This document shows positions 1 through 10,531 of a stretch of DNA of 49,058 nt, piece by piece (within the stretch, counting starts at the first letter, position 1; every line of letters starts with the position of its first letter). The stretch covers positions 8,527 through 57,584 of the forward strand of contig NW_004457631.1 of NCBI RefSeq assembly GCF_000313135.1, given 5' to 3'. The notes under the pieces were generated by a model that ran no database searches, was not told the DNA's origin, and was given only the letters and a program-made list of their open reading frames with translations. Source of the DNA: Acanthamoeba castellanii str. Neff (lineage: Eukaryota; Discosea; Longamoebia; Acanthamoebidae). The position numbers were made by a program, and so were the translations under genes.

Positions 1-892
1 TCACCGCCACGCCCACGCCCACGCCCACCGCCGCGAGACCCGTAGCCGCCGCCCCGCCACCGCCGCGATCCAAATTCGTGCGCCACGCGGGCAACAAGCT
101 GTGCCCCTCGCCCAGTACCGTCATCCCCTCCCACCCCCTCCAGCACCCCTCGCCGGCAACTCATCTCTGTGTCGTGTGTCGTGTCGTGTGTCGTGTGTGT
201 CGTGTCCAAGGTGTGTCACCCGTAAAGCAGAAGCAGCAGCAGCAGTCTCAAAGGGAAGAGGAGGAGGAGAGAGAGGAGGAGGAGGAGGAGGAAGAGGAGG
301 AGCTGCAGAGCGTGAGAATTAGAAAGAGGCGGAGGTTGCACCACGAACCCCCTCCGCTGCCCTCGACGCAGGATCCGGCCGCCATGCTCACCCAGGACCC
401 CGCCGTACTCGCGCAAACCCAGGTACTCACTCCTCCCTCCTTTCCCACATACACACACACACTTGAGCCAAAGAGGCCTCGCTACTCGTGTGTGTCGTGT
501 GCCACTGTGTCGTGTTGTTGTGTGCGTGTGCGTGTGCGTGTGTGTGTTTGAAGGCCTCTTTGGCTCAAATAAGTCCACGTGCAGGCGGGGCCACAATCAA
601 CACAGCAGCAACAGCAGTTATCCGAGGACGACGTGCTTCGCTTCATCAAGTACGATCATCTCGCGCACAGTACACACAGCGCAGACTTACGCGGGTGTTG
701 TGTGGCGTGCGTGTCGTGGTGCGGTGCGTGCTGTGCGTGCTGTGATGAAGGGAGAATGGAGGAAGCACGACGTTTGGGCTGCTGCGTGCGTTTCCAAAGA
801 GTCGGGCGGCTGAGTTGGACGCCGTGCTGGCCGCCCTGCAGGAGAACTACTTCATCTACCGCGGTGACGACAACCGCTACCTCCCCCTGTAA
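1..892 (+). CDS. 3' end of an unidentified gene with a C-terminal winged-helix-like domain (partial)
   Basis: The window opens inside this gene; at least four exons can be joined: about 1-114, about 211 or 231-422, 585-640 and about 750-892 (stop TAA). The second visible exon encodes a Gln-rich then strongly acidic stretch followed by a basic cluster (IRKRRR), which looks like a nuclear localisation signal. The last two exons join in phase across an intron that starts GTACGATC. They give about 50 residues beginning DVLRFIKENGGSTTFGLL and ending NYFIYRGDDNRYLPL, with the helix-helix-strand pattern of a winged helix. Similar C-terminal domains close RPA2, some MCM subunits and CSB-type ATPases, so a nuclear DNA-linked protein is a fair guess, but I cannot name it. 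The first intron's acceptor is ambiguous between two in-phase AGs. A poly(A) signal AATAAA lies at 920-925, about 70 bases before the convergent SH3 gene ends. Confidence 0.55.
463..568. repeat. 17-bp perfect inverted repeat inside an intron
   Basis: TTGAGCCAAAGAGGCCT at 463-479 is the exact reverse complement of 552-568. The roughly 70-base loop between the arms holds TCGTG/GTGCGTGT simple repeats. It sits in the intron at about 423-584 of the first gene, so the transcript could fold a stem there. It could also be the ends of a very small inverted-repeat element. Confidence 0.8.
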
Positions 893-995
893 ACCCCCTT
901 CCTTTTCCAGCCACACCACAATAAAACAAATGAAAAACAAAAACATACAACACAGAACATAAAAATATTGAACACGCGATCAATCATTGTAGTGC

Positions 996-3764
996 TTAGA
1001 GTACAATGCCACGGCGGAGGGCTTCCTGCTTCCGCGCGGCCTCGTCGGCATATTCGTCGCTGGTGATGTACCGCCCGCTTCCTGTCCGTTGCAGGCCGTC
1101 GATCTTCCGCAGCGTGTGCTTGCCCCACGCCCCGCCGCCTCCGCCAGCCCCGGCCCCAACGCCACTCCCCTCCTGTTGTTGCTGTTGGCTCTCCCGCACC
1201 TGCTTGAGGTGCAGCAGGCTCTCCCTCCGCCCTGCGCCGGTTGCCTCCGTCAGCACACAACACGACACGACACTCATGAAACAGAACACGACACGATCAA
1301 CAACACGACACGCACCGAGTTTGGGCGGCTGGGAGGTGGAGGGCAGCTTGCGCGGGTCGGCGGCGACATCGACCACCTGCGGGAGGGAGGAGGAGGAGCC
1401 GTAGGCGGCGGTCGCGGCGGTGGTGAGGGCGACGGACTGGCGGCGTTCGTTGAGGCGGCGCCGCTCCTCTTCCTCCTTCTGGGCCAGCCGGGTCTGCACG
1501 TCGAGCAGCTGTTGCTTCAGCTCGGCCAGCTCGCGCGCCATCTCGACCTCCCGCTCGGTCAGCTCGCGCTCCTTCGTCTTCTTCGTCTTTTTCGTCTTCT
1601 TTTTCTTCGTCGCCTCCGTCTTCGTTTTGTTGTTGTCCTCCTTGTTGTCGGCAACCTTTTCGCTTTCGTTCTTTTTGTCCTTCTTGCCGAGCCTCTTGAG
1701 GGTGCCGCTGCGCTGCTTCTTCGTCTTCTTCTCTTTCTTTGCTTTCGCTTCGTTCTTTGTCTTCGCTTCTTTCTTTGTCTTCGCTTTCTTGGGCTGGTCG
1801 TCCGCCGCATTGCCGCGCGGTGAGGCCAGCGGCGTTGACGACGTCGACGAGGCCGGCGACCCCGAGGATGACGACGATGCCGAGTCCGACGCGCGCGGCG
1901 AGCGCGGGCTGGCGCTCTTCATCGTCGGCTCCGACCCGTACGTCGTGGGCGGGACGATGGTCGAGCCCCACTTGGCCGGCGCCGCGTGGGCCGACGACGC
2001 TGACGGCGTCGAAGCGGACGATGCGAGGCTGCCGACGACTGTCGTCATTGATGATGTCGACGGCGACGGCGGCGGTGACTTGGTGACGAGCTGCTTGTCC
2101 TGCACGAACTTGACCTTGGGCGGCGCGGCGTCGACCCGGTGGCCGCCAAAGATGTAGCTGCCCTCCTTTTCACGCGCCGATTTCCTGGCCTTTGTCTTTT
2201 CTTCCGGTTGTGCTTGGCTGTCGGCGTCAGCTTGGTCGGCGTAGGTGACGATGACGTCATCGGCGACGGTGGTGGCCTGCGGGGGAGTGGCGGCGAGCTG
2301 TCGCTTTCGCTCTTCCTCTTCTTCGCGCTTCTTTCTATCCCACTCTTCTCGCTTTCTCTTTTCGTCGTCTTCTCTCTTCTTCTCGAACTCTTCGCGCTTG
2401 AGCTTGCGGGTCTCCTCCTCGCGCGCCCGGTGGGCCGCCTCGTCCGCCTCGCGCTGGGCCGCCTGCAGCTTGAGCGCCTCGGCGTCCTCCTCACGCCACT
2501 CCCGCTGCACCAGCGCCCCGCATTCCTCGCATATCCCGAACATTACGCCCTTCCTGATCACCACCTCGCTCTCGCACGTCTTGCACCCCACCCGCTGCTC
2601 CCTGTCCACGGTCACCTGTCACCCACGCCTCATCAGCTCAGCGACACGACACGACACGACACGCACGACACGACACGACACGCATACTTTTTTGGTGTCG
2701 TCGTCTTCGTCGCGAGCTGGGCCTCGCTTGGCGCTCTTGAGTTCGTCCTCCTGGCGCTGTCGCTGCTTCTCCATGGCCTCGAGCTTGCGCTGCAGCTTCT
2801 CCTGCTGCCGCCGCAGCTCCTCCTCTTCGATGGCCCGCTCGGGCAGCAGCGCCACGTCGCCCGCCGTCACCACCACGCAGCGCCGCGGGAAGTACCCGAC
2901 CCGCCCGCGCAGCTTGCCCCACAGGTAGAGGTCGTCGTCGCGCAGCACGGCCGTCACGGGGAACACGTCGTCGCGCACGAAGCTGAGCTCGTCGTCCGAG
3001 GCGCCCTTGTAGTCGCTCACGGCCCTGACCTGCACCTCGCCCTCGCCCACTTCCGTCGTCGGCTGTGTGCGTGTGCGGTGGTGAGTGTGCGTGTGCGAGA
3101 GAGAGAATGTGTGGAATGTGCGCGTGCGGTGCGTCGTGTGCGGTGGTGCATATGTGAGTGTCATCGTGCGATGAGGGGCAGATGGAGAGGGCAGAGGGTA
3201 CGAGCAAGAGTGCGAGGGGAACGAAGCTGTCGGCGTCGGTTGGCTGGTGGGCGCTGTTGTCGGCGTCGGCTTCGGCGTCCTCCTCCTCGACGCTCTTGAG
3301 CGCCAGCTTGTCGGGATCGCCCTGGAGCACATCCACACACTCGCTAGGGAATATTCCTTTTTGGGAGCACGACACGACACGACACACGAACGCACGACAC
3401 ACACGCGCGCAATGTCATCAGTGTTGGCTATCGCCAGCCCGCGGAATCATCACGCAGTGCAGTCAGGGCTTACCCTCTTTGCCCCGATGCCGACCCCACC
3501 AGATCGACGCGTCCTCGGCCACGGCGGCAAACACCGTAAACACCTGCTCGCCGCGAAACCATCATCATCAGCTCTCGAAGCTTTTCTATATGTGAAGAGA
3601 GCGGACGCACGTCATCTTCCACGAAGGCGAGCTCGTCGTCGAACTCGGGACGGAAGGTGGCGACGGCGATCACCTTGATCTCGGGACCTGACACCACGGC
3701 CGCCGCCTTGGGCTTCGTCGGCTCCTTCTTCTCCTCCTGCGGCGGCTTTGGCTGTTGCTGCTGT

Positions 3765-3796
<32 letters not shown>

Positions 3797-4942
3797 CTTG
3801 AGCTTCTGCTGCTGCTCCAGCTCCAGTTGTTGTTGTTGTTGTTGCTCGCGCTGCCTCTCCTGGCACTCCAGCTCTTGCTCGTCCTGCTCGCGCCTCCGTC
3901 GCTCCTTCTCCTCGTTGGCCTTTCGCTCGCGCACCTCCTTTTCCTTCTTCTCCTTTTCTTCGTTGGCCTTTCGTTCACGCGCTTCTTCTTCTTCTTTCTC
4001 TCTCTTGAACCGCTGCTCCCTTTCTATGTCTTCCTTGGCTTTCCTCTCCTGCTCTTCGATGGCTTTCTTCTTCTTCTCGAGCTCCTCCTTCTCTTTGAGC
4101 TCTTGTTGTCGTTGTCTTCTCTTCGCATCTTCTTCCTTTTGCTTCTCCTGCTCTTCCTTGGCTTCTTTGGCTTTCCTATCCTTCTCCTCCTTCTCCTTCA
4201 TCTGTGCCTCTGTTTCCTTCTTTCTCTTCTCCTCTTCCTCCTTCTCCTTCATCCGCTTCATCTCTTTGATCTCTCTGTCCACCCTCTCTGCCTCCTCCAC
4301 CTTCTTCCTCCTTCTCTCTACTTCCTCTTCTTTCTCCTTCTCCTCTTTTTCCTTGAGCTTCTTCTTCCTCTGCCCCTCCTCCTCCTCCTCTTGGAGTTGA
4401 AGTTGTCGTGTAGGTGTGGCAGAAGATGAAGAGGACATGATGGATGAAGATGCTAGCGCACCCGCTACATCGCCGCCCCCCTCTTCGCTCTGCTGTTGTG
4501 GCAGGAGCGCGAGCAGGAGCCCGAGTAGCGCCTTGACGTCCTCGAAGAGCTGCGTGCGCACACGATCCACAGCCGCCGCCGCCTCTCGTCGCGCATCGAG
4601 TGAGGCCAGGGCCGCTACGCGCGGGGCAGCCGTCGCCAGCCGCAGGGCCGCGCCCGCCACCTTCTGGGCCTGCTCCTCGGCTTCCTTGACCCGTCGCTCC
4701 CGGTCGGGCTGCAGTTGGGTGGTGGTGGCCGTGATGGCGTTGTGATGGTTGCGCACGGCGATCGTGGTGCGGACCAGGCCCTGCACCCCCTCGCGCGCGG
4801 CCTTTACCGCTTCGGCCACCACTTCGCTGTTGATGGTGGTGGCAGCGGTGTCGGCGTCGAAGGCGCGCCCGAGGTCGCGCACGCCGCGCGCCACTGCAAA
4901 GGCGGCACGCTTGGCTTCTTCCTTGACTTCGGCCAGCTCCAT
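996..4942 (-). CDS. Two-SH3-domain coiled-coil scaffold protein
   Basis: Six exons (4942-3611, 3543-3474, 3356-3202, 3062-2688, 2615-1316, 1231-996) join in phase to about 1,155 residues. The first ~160 residues are Ala-rich and helical; then come ~220 residues of Lys/Glu/Arg/Gln coiled coil ending in a long poly-Gln run. SH3-1 follows (starts KVIAVATFRPEFDDELAFVE; WWGRHRGKEGIFPSE carries the conserved WW and the FP of the last strands). SH3-2 starts VQVRAVSDYKGASDDELSF and ends GRVGYFPRRCVVV. A coiled coil and a small Cys pair element (CKTC...CEEC) precede a low-complexity Ser/Pro region and a Lys-rich tail. SH3 domains bind proline-rich ligands, so an actin or membrane-trafficking scaffold is likely by family. 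Two introns split SH3-1 while SH3-2 is intact. The start is the first ATG before the helical region. It diverges from the MRH gene. Confidence 0.85.
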
Positions 4943-5295
4943 CGGTTGCTTCTTCTTCGTGTTGTTGTCTGCACGCGCTCGTGGTCTGTGGTGTGTCTTG
5001 AGTGTGGGTCCAGAGCTACCACATTCCTCGTCCTACGGATTCCATCAGTCGACAATCATTCCTGTAATATGAAGGTGATTAATTGCAAATATAAAAAATG
5101 AAGACGAATAGGTGAAAAATGAAGGCGGAGCTTTTCGCACGCCATTTCCAGCGCCGCCGTTTTCGTTTTCTCTTTCGTGCTTCGCTCTTCTCGCCGCCTT
5201 CATTTTTCGGGTCTCTTCTTGTTGTTTCGAGCCGTGGAAGAAGGAAGAAGGAGCTCAGTTAGGTCGGCCGATAAGCAAACACCAGAGAAACTAAG
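4943..5295. promoter_or_regulatory. Shared divergent promoter region
   Basis: These 353 bases separate the start codons of the minus-strand SH3 gene and the plus-strand MRH receptor gene. The interval is AT-richer near 5060-5110 (ATATAAAAAATG) and pyrimidine-rich near 5150-5220. No gene is visible in it. Its role as a bidirectional promoter is inferred from position only. Confidence 0.4.
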
Positions 5296-5920
5296 ATGGA
5301 ACGTGTTTCGGTGCGTCTCGTGGCGACGCTCGCGGTGCTGGCCCTGATGATCCTCGCCGCGTCGGGCCAAAGCGACTGCAAGGGCAAGGTGGGCAAGTAC
5401 GAATACGACCTCACCCCGCTGGCACAGAAGCTTGGCGCTGTGGACCTCCAGACGCAGGATGCCGGCAACCCGCCCCAGACCTACTACTACCGCGTGTGCG
5501 GCGTGGTGAGCAACAACTTCTGCCAGACGGTGGACGACATGACGCCCGCCGTGTGCCAGAAGGACACGCGCATCCCCGCCGAGTTCCACGATTGCGGCAA
5601 CCAGAAGACGGCTCGCTTCCAGAAGCTCCCGAGCGGATCCGATTCTGATGGTTTCACCCTCTCCTACACGGGCGGCCAGGATGGTCGTGCATCCATGATT
5701 TACTTCAAGTGGTACGAGACCCCCCACCCGCTTCGTTCCATCTTCTTCTTTCAATGCATTGATGTTTACGGTCATAATGGGATGCTCTGTCTCACTGCGT
5801 TCCCTCTGTTTTGAAACAGCGACAAGTCCAAGGATCCTGGCGTGTTCAGCTTCGTCAAGGAGGACCCCGTCAAGACGTATGATTTGCAGTACCTCAGCAA
5901 GTGGGCTTGCCCCACCAACG

Positions 5921-5959
<39 letters not shown>

Positions 5960-6291
5960 GTGGTGGCGATGACGACGACGGCGGCATTTCCGGCGGCTGG
6001 ATCTTCATCATCATGTACGTGTCGTGTGCAATTTGGTGTATAATTTTTGATTTCTCGTGTTGTGGGTGACTGACTGGCTGGCCCTACCCATGCAGTTTGT
6101 CGAGCTTGCTGGTCCTGTACCTCGTCGGTGGTGTGGCCTTCAACAAGTTCTACAGGCACCACGAGGGCAAGGAGATCATCCCCAACGTCGAGTTCTGGAT
6201 GGCTCTCCCCGGTCTCGTCAAGGACGGCCACCTCTTCGTCTGGCGCAAGGCTCGCAGCCTCACTGGCCGCGGCAGCTACGAGGAGATGTAA
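5296..6291 (+). CDS. MRH-domain type I membrane protein, Atg27 / mannose-6-phosphate-receptor-like
   Basis: Three exons (5296-5711, 5820-6014, 6096-6291) join in phase to 268 residues. The N-terminus is a clear signal peptide (hydrophobic residues 8-23, ending AASGQS). The lumenal part carries the Cys pattern of a mannose-6-phosphate-receptor homology domain: DCKGK, VCGVVSNNFC, AVCQ, DCGNQ, then YFKCDKSKDPG and WACPT, the last pair restored by the first splice join. A poly-Gly run and DDDD linker precede one transmembrane helix near residues 178-200. The cytosolic tail (IIPNVEFWMALPGLVKDG) resembles the conserved tail of Atg27 and CD-MPR-like proteins, and ends YEEM. Family proteins cycle between Golgi, endosome and lysosome or autophagic membranes; cargo here is unknown. 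AATAAA at 6374-6379 is a likely poly(A) signal. Confidence 0.85.
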
Positions 6292-6660
6292 ACTCGTCCT
6301 CTGGCACTCCATCTCCCCTCTCATGCGCGCAATCGTGCATTCATTCATTCTCTTGCCCGTTCACAACTGTGCGAATAAATAAAAATAAACACGGCGTAAA
6401 AATCAAATCAAATCTGGTTTGCAAGATGGAACGGAGGGGCACAGGTGAAATGACAAGGATGTTCTGAGTAGTGTGTTCATTCGGTTTGGAGGAGTGTCTA
6501 TGCATAGTACATGAAAATCGAAAGGTTCAGAAATTGAGAGAAGAGAGAACGAACGAGATGAGGAATGAAAGATGGAAAGTGTAGAGAGAGATTTGGTGAT
6601 CGATCGGCCTCGGCGCTGCGTGGGGTTCTCGTCGTTCGGCTTCGTCTTGCTCTCCCCAGT

Positions 6661-7641
6661 CTACTCGACCTTCCTCCTGCCCTTCTGGGTGGAGGGAGTC
6701 CTGGCCTTGTTGGCCTTGGCCTTGCCGTGAGCGGCCTTGCCCTTGCCAGCAGCAGCCGAAGAGGAAGAGTAGGTGCGGAAGTAGAAGCGGACGAAGAGGA
6801 AGAGGAAGGAGAGGAGGACGGCCTGGTTGAACCAGAAGACGAACATGGGGGCCTTCGTGAAGGCGTTCCACGCGTAGCCGCAGACGGCGGGGAAGGGCCA
6901 CCAGGTGAAGATGCCCCAGCAGAACTGGAAGATCTGGAGCTTGGTGATGTGCTTCTTCCACCAGATCTCGAAGCCGAGCGAAGTCATGCAGTAGTAGTAG
7001 TACATGATGGTGTGGATGGTCGAGTTGAACACGACGCCGACCCAGAAGTAGAAGATCTCAGCCTGGATGAAGGCGAGCACGAGGGGGACGATGATGATGT
7101 GATGATAGACGTGGAGGAAGTGGAGGGGGCGGCCGCGAAGGGCCAGGAGTATGGTGTCCACGAACTCGTAGTACTTCGAGAGGTAGAACACGACGCACCA
7201 CACCCACACGCGCCCGGTGAGCATGCGATCGGGCGAGGTCGGCTCGAGTCCGTGGATGCCCAGCTGGCCATCGCGCGACGCATCGCAGTAGTGATCCTCG
7301 AACGACCGATCGGCCCTCCACGCTCGCACGCCCTCCCAGGTCGTCATCGTCGCCATCACGAAGGAGAGGGCGCAGAGGATAAAGTTGTGGATCGTAACCG
7401 CCCATCGCAGATCGAACGGGCCGATGAGACCGCCGACCTTGCACGCGCTACGCAGGATGGCCAGGAGCGTGATGTAGATGGCTGCCCCCACCAGCGGCCA
7501 CCTCCAGTCCATGAGCGCCGCGCGCCATTCGTCGTTCTCCGCCACAGCGTCCACCAGCGGGTCCCATACGTGCAGCACCTGCTCGACCTTGCCCAGCACT
7601 TGATGCGCCACGTCCATTACCATCGCCTCCGTCGTCGTCAT
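6661..7641 (-). CDS. ELO-family very-long-chain fatty acid elongase (3-ketoacyl-CoA synthase)
   Basis: A single uninterrupted coding block of 326 residues, rare for this window. All family landmarks are visible: SKYYEFVDT (KxxExxDT type), the histidine box HVYHH, NSTIHTIMYYYY, and TKLQIFQF. Six to seven hydrophobic segments span the protein. ELO enzymes sit in the ER membrane and condense malonyl-CoA with an acyl-CoA in the first step of each elongation cycle. The His box HVYHH, rather than HxxHH preceded by Gln, would fit saturated or monounsaturated substrates, but specificity cannot be settled from sequence. The C-terminal tail is Lys-rich (KGKAAHGKAKANK). The 5' untranslated region probably contains one intron: donor GTAAGT at 7756, acceptor at 7645, three bases before the ATG. 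It is one of very few GTAAGT donors seen here. Confidence 0.95.
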   Translation of the reverse strand: MTTTEAMVMDVAHQVLGKVEQVLHVWDPLVDAVAENDEWRAALMDWRWPLVGAAIYITLLAILRSACKVGGLIGPFDLRWAVTIHNFILCALSFVMATMTTWEGVRAWRADRSFEDHYCDASRDGQLGIHGLEPTSPDRMLTGRVWVWCVVFYLSKYYEFVDTILLALRGRPLHFLHVYHHIIIVPLVLAFIQAEIFYFWVGVVFNSTIHTIMYYYYCMTSLGFEIWWKKHITKLQIFQFCWGIFTWWPFPAVCGYAWNAFTKAPMFVFWFNQAVLLSFLFLFVRFYFRTYSSSSAAAGKGKAAHGKAKANKARTPSTQKGRRKVE

Positions 7642-7759
7642 CTTCTGGCAAAATCGCGATTTCCGGGGGTTACAGTCGCGGTGGTGGAGGACAACGAAGA
7701 GAAGAAGAAGAGGGAGAAACTGGGCTGCGGAGAAGAAGAAGAAAGGAAGGACTTACTCA

Positions 7760-8340
7760 AGGAGCGTTAGCCGGCTCGCCAAGTTGGGTAGGGTTGCCTA
7801 CCGACGTGAGAGACCCTTTGAGTGACGACGGCAATAATTGACGGAGGTCAAGCTCGGGGTTTACGGAGTTGAAAATTAGTGTCGACAATTGATTCTTCCC
7901 TTAATTCGACAAACTTGTTTTGGCGCCTTTTTAGAAAGGCTGTCTCTGCAGCCACAGTCTGGGGTACCACTTCAGGCCTTACTGTCCACAGGTTGCATGG
8001 CCACTCTGTGCATATGCTCAACTCCCACAGGTTGCTGCCAAATTCTATGCATTACCCCTGATAAGAAGCACTTGGCTGCCATAGGGTTATGATGGAGTGG
8101 GTGAATGGTTCTGGATGTTGTGCACTTCCTCTTCTTTGGCCTCTGTCATCAGGTGGTGTATGTAATTTGCCGCCACACACCCCCAACAACCAACCAACGG
8201 CAAGCCTGCGATAAATTGCGCTAATTAATAGAATTCATTATATTACACGTCGCCGGAGGTTGTCCTCACCGTTGAGATTTATTTTTACTTCCACGCGAAC
8301 CATCTGTGCTAGATCAAGACGTTGAAAGGAGAAGTGGAAG
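7760..8340. other. Intergenic stretch, no gene seen
   Basis: About 580 bases between the divergent elongase (-) and four-pass membrane protein (+) genes. I see no coding frame with support, no tRNA-like cloverleaf and no tandem repeat. The 3' half (8200-8300) is AT-richer, as expected of a promoter. Confidence 0.5.
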
Positions 8341-10265
8341 ATGGGACTGAAGGATGACTGCCTCATACCAGTATGGGACAAGTTCAGAGCCTTGGTCAAC
8401 CTCAAGTACCTCATCACGGGCATCATTGCCGCCCTTATCTTCGTCTCCATGCTCTCTGCTGCTCCCACCCCTTGGTGGGTTGAGGTACGCCGGCCCAACC
8501 ATCTTCGGCCCGCGTCCATTTTTACCTCCGATTTTACATTTAATCTCTGCCGCCCGCCATTTTTGTAGGGAAACATATGTAATCAATATTTACGTTCTTA
8601 CTCATGTTACACTTTTTGGTGATATCTTTATTGTTATAAAAACTTGTTATTCGATTCACGAACACGAACCCGCCCGATCAAAAGGCTAATTCCTCTAATA
8701 CAAAAAATTTAATCAAATCAAATCGCCCTTCTTCCGTTGCATCACCAGGAAACGGAGCAGTACAAGACGCGACTCTTCTTGAACTTTGCCGACACCAAGG
8801 GCGACTTCATGGACGACGTCGGTACGCACACTCCCAATTTTTCTCAAAGTCTGCACGACACACACGTCCTGACACAACATACGACACACGACCGCAGAAT
8901 GTTTGTACAGCGACTCGGGGTGCAGGATCATGCTGCACCACCGGGAGGTGGACGGCCACCAGCTGTGGCCCATCTACTCGGCGGCCCAGGCCTTCACCAT
9001 CATCTCCATCGTCCTCGCCTTCGCTCTCTCCGTCATCCACTTTGCGCTGGCCTTTGTCGCCCGCTTCCTCTCACGCGTGCGCCCCCCCCCCCGTGTGTCG
9101 TGTCGCGCATCTCGTGTCGTGTCGTGCGGTGCGTGCGGCTCACATTCTCCTGCTTTCCATTGCGCAGAGGGTGATGGTGGGCGTGAACGCGTTCAACATC
9201 GCCAGCGCGTTCTTGCTGTGCATCACGACCATCCTGCCGTGGGTCATTCTCATGTCCCTCCACACGCGGGCCGTCCGCGATGCCGAGGGGGTCTCCAACG
9301 ACGGCGCCCGGTGCGTCCCCCCCGTCACGGCCTTCGCTCTTTTTAATGAGAGAGACTCTCACGGTCTCTTTCGCTTTCGTTCTTTTTGTCGCGCAGGTGC
9401 ACGTTCTACTTGCACGCCGGTGACGTCAGCGCCGGCGGAGCGGCCTGCACCTTCGCCGGCCACCAGAACAACGTCACCAGCGGCGCCACCGTTTGGAAGT
9501 GGGGTACCATCCCCCTCGCGCCTTTCTTCCGATTGACGCTCAACTCAACTTCGTGTGTGCGTGTGCGGTGGTGCGTGTGCGTGTGCGTGTGCGGTGGTGA
9601 GCAGAGCCGACGGGCGGGTGGATCCTGAACTGCACGGTTTTCTGGATCACATTGCTCACATTCCTGCCGGCCAACGTGCTGTGGGTCCTCAACACCGGCG
9701 GCAAGGTCGCCCGGGGCCGCGGCAAGAGCATCCGGCGCGGTCGTGGCATGACCTCCTCGCGCGCCCTCTCCAAACAGTTTGAGCTCAACAAGATCTCGTG
9801 CGCCCCCCCCCCCACCACATCCGTGCGTGTCGTGTCGTGCCATGTGCCGCGAGTGTCGTGCCGCGTGTTGTGTTGTGCTGACGACGGTGGGTGTGATGAT
9901 ATGCAGTACTGGCGCGAGGTCGCCCAGGAAGAACGTGGAGACGTCGGGCGGCGACAGCGTGGAGGAAAGCGACGGCGAGGGCCGAGGCGGCGCCATCAAC
10001 TTTGGCGACGACGCGCCATCGGGCCGCGACAGGGCCGAGAGCGCCTATGACGGTGGTACGTGTCCCACTCACCTCACTACATGTAATGTTTTTGGGCGAA
10101 GAAGAAGAAGAAGAACGTTAACATTGTTTTTACTGTCGTCATCATCGTCATTGCTGTTGTTGTGTTGCAGGCGCGATCAACTTTTCGGGCAATGAGGCCC
10201 CGCGCAAGTCGGAGGAGGAGGACAGGAGCGAGGGCGCACTCACCGATTCGGAGGAAGACGACTAG
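8341..10265 (+). CDS. Four-pass membrane protein with acidic cytoplasmic tail (function unknown)
   Basis: Eight exons (8341-8484, 8749-8821, 8898-9076, 9168-9310, 9397-9503, 9605-9797, 9907-10055, 10171-10265) join with perfect phase to 360 residues. Hydrophobic helices lie near residues 23-40 (YLITGIIAALIFVSML), 103-127 (AFTIISIVLAFALSVIHFAL), 140-163 (FNIASAFLLCITTILPWVIL) and 217-240 (GWILNCTVFWITLLTFLPAN). The first loop (about residues 41-102) and second loop (about 164-216) contain cysteines. This is the topology of claudin/PMP22/tetraspan-like proteins, but no family signature convinces me. The tail starts with a basic RGRGKSIRRGRG stretch and then holds two copies of a GGAINF motif (GGAINFGDDAP and GGAINFSGNEAP) before an acidic end (TDSEEDD). 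AATAAA follows at 10348-10353. I cannot name a function. Confidence 0.8.
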
Positions 10266-10531
10266 AGACACACCCCGGGACCGGCGTGACGACCTTTTGT
10301 GTGCCCACGTTCTTGCCGTTCCATTTGTGCTGTACCAATACCCCATTAATAAAAGGAAGAGTTAATCCGAATGGAGAGACTGCCAAGCCTCAAGATGCAG
10401 ACTACAAGACTTGTCCACAATGGTTCGTCTTTTCGAATTCATGCGAATAGGTGTTGGATACGCTGCAGATGGAGCAGTGGTGCGCTGGCGTCGATGAACG
10501 ACGGCGGCGCCGATGTCTACGGCGACTGTGA

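Noticed and set aside
216..596. Long minus-strand open frame opposite the first gene
   Set aside because: Translation is Leu/His/Thr repeats produced by antisense GAG and GT microsatellites; no domain, and the plus strand splices cleanly.
3657..4429. Long plus-strand frames rich in Ser, Cys, Leu and Phe
   Set aside because: Antisense shadows of the Lys/Glu/Gln coiled coil of the SH3 gene (GAG, AAG and CAG runs read backwards).
6565..7770. 401-codon plus-strand frame over the elongase
   Set aside because: Antisense shadow; the minus strand carries every ELO motif in one frame.
7760..8340. Possible tRNA or small RNA gene in the gap
   Set aside because: No acceptor-stem pairing and no GGTTCRANYCC-type T-loop could be found on either strand.
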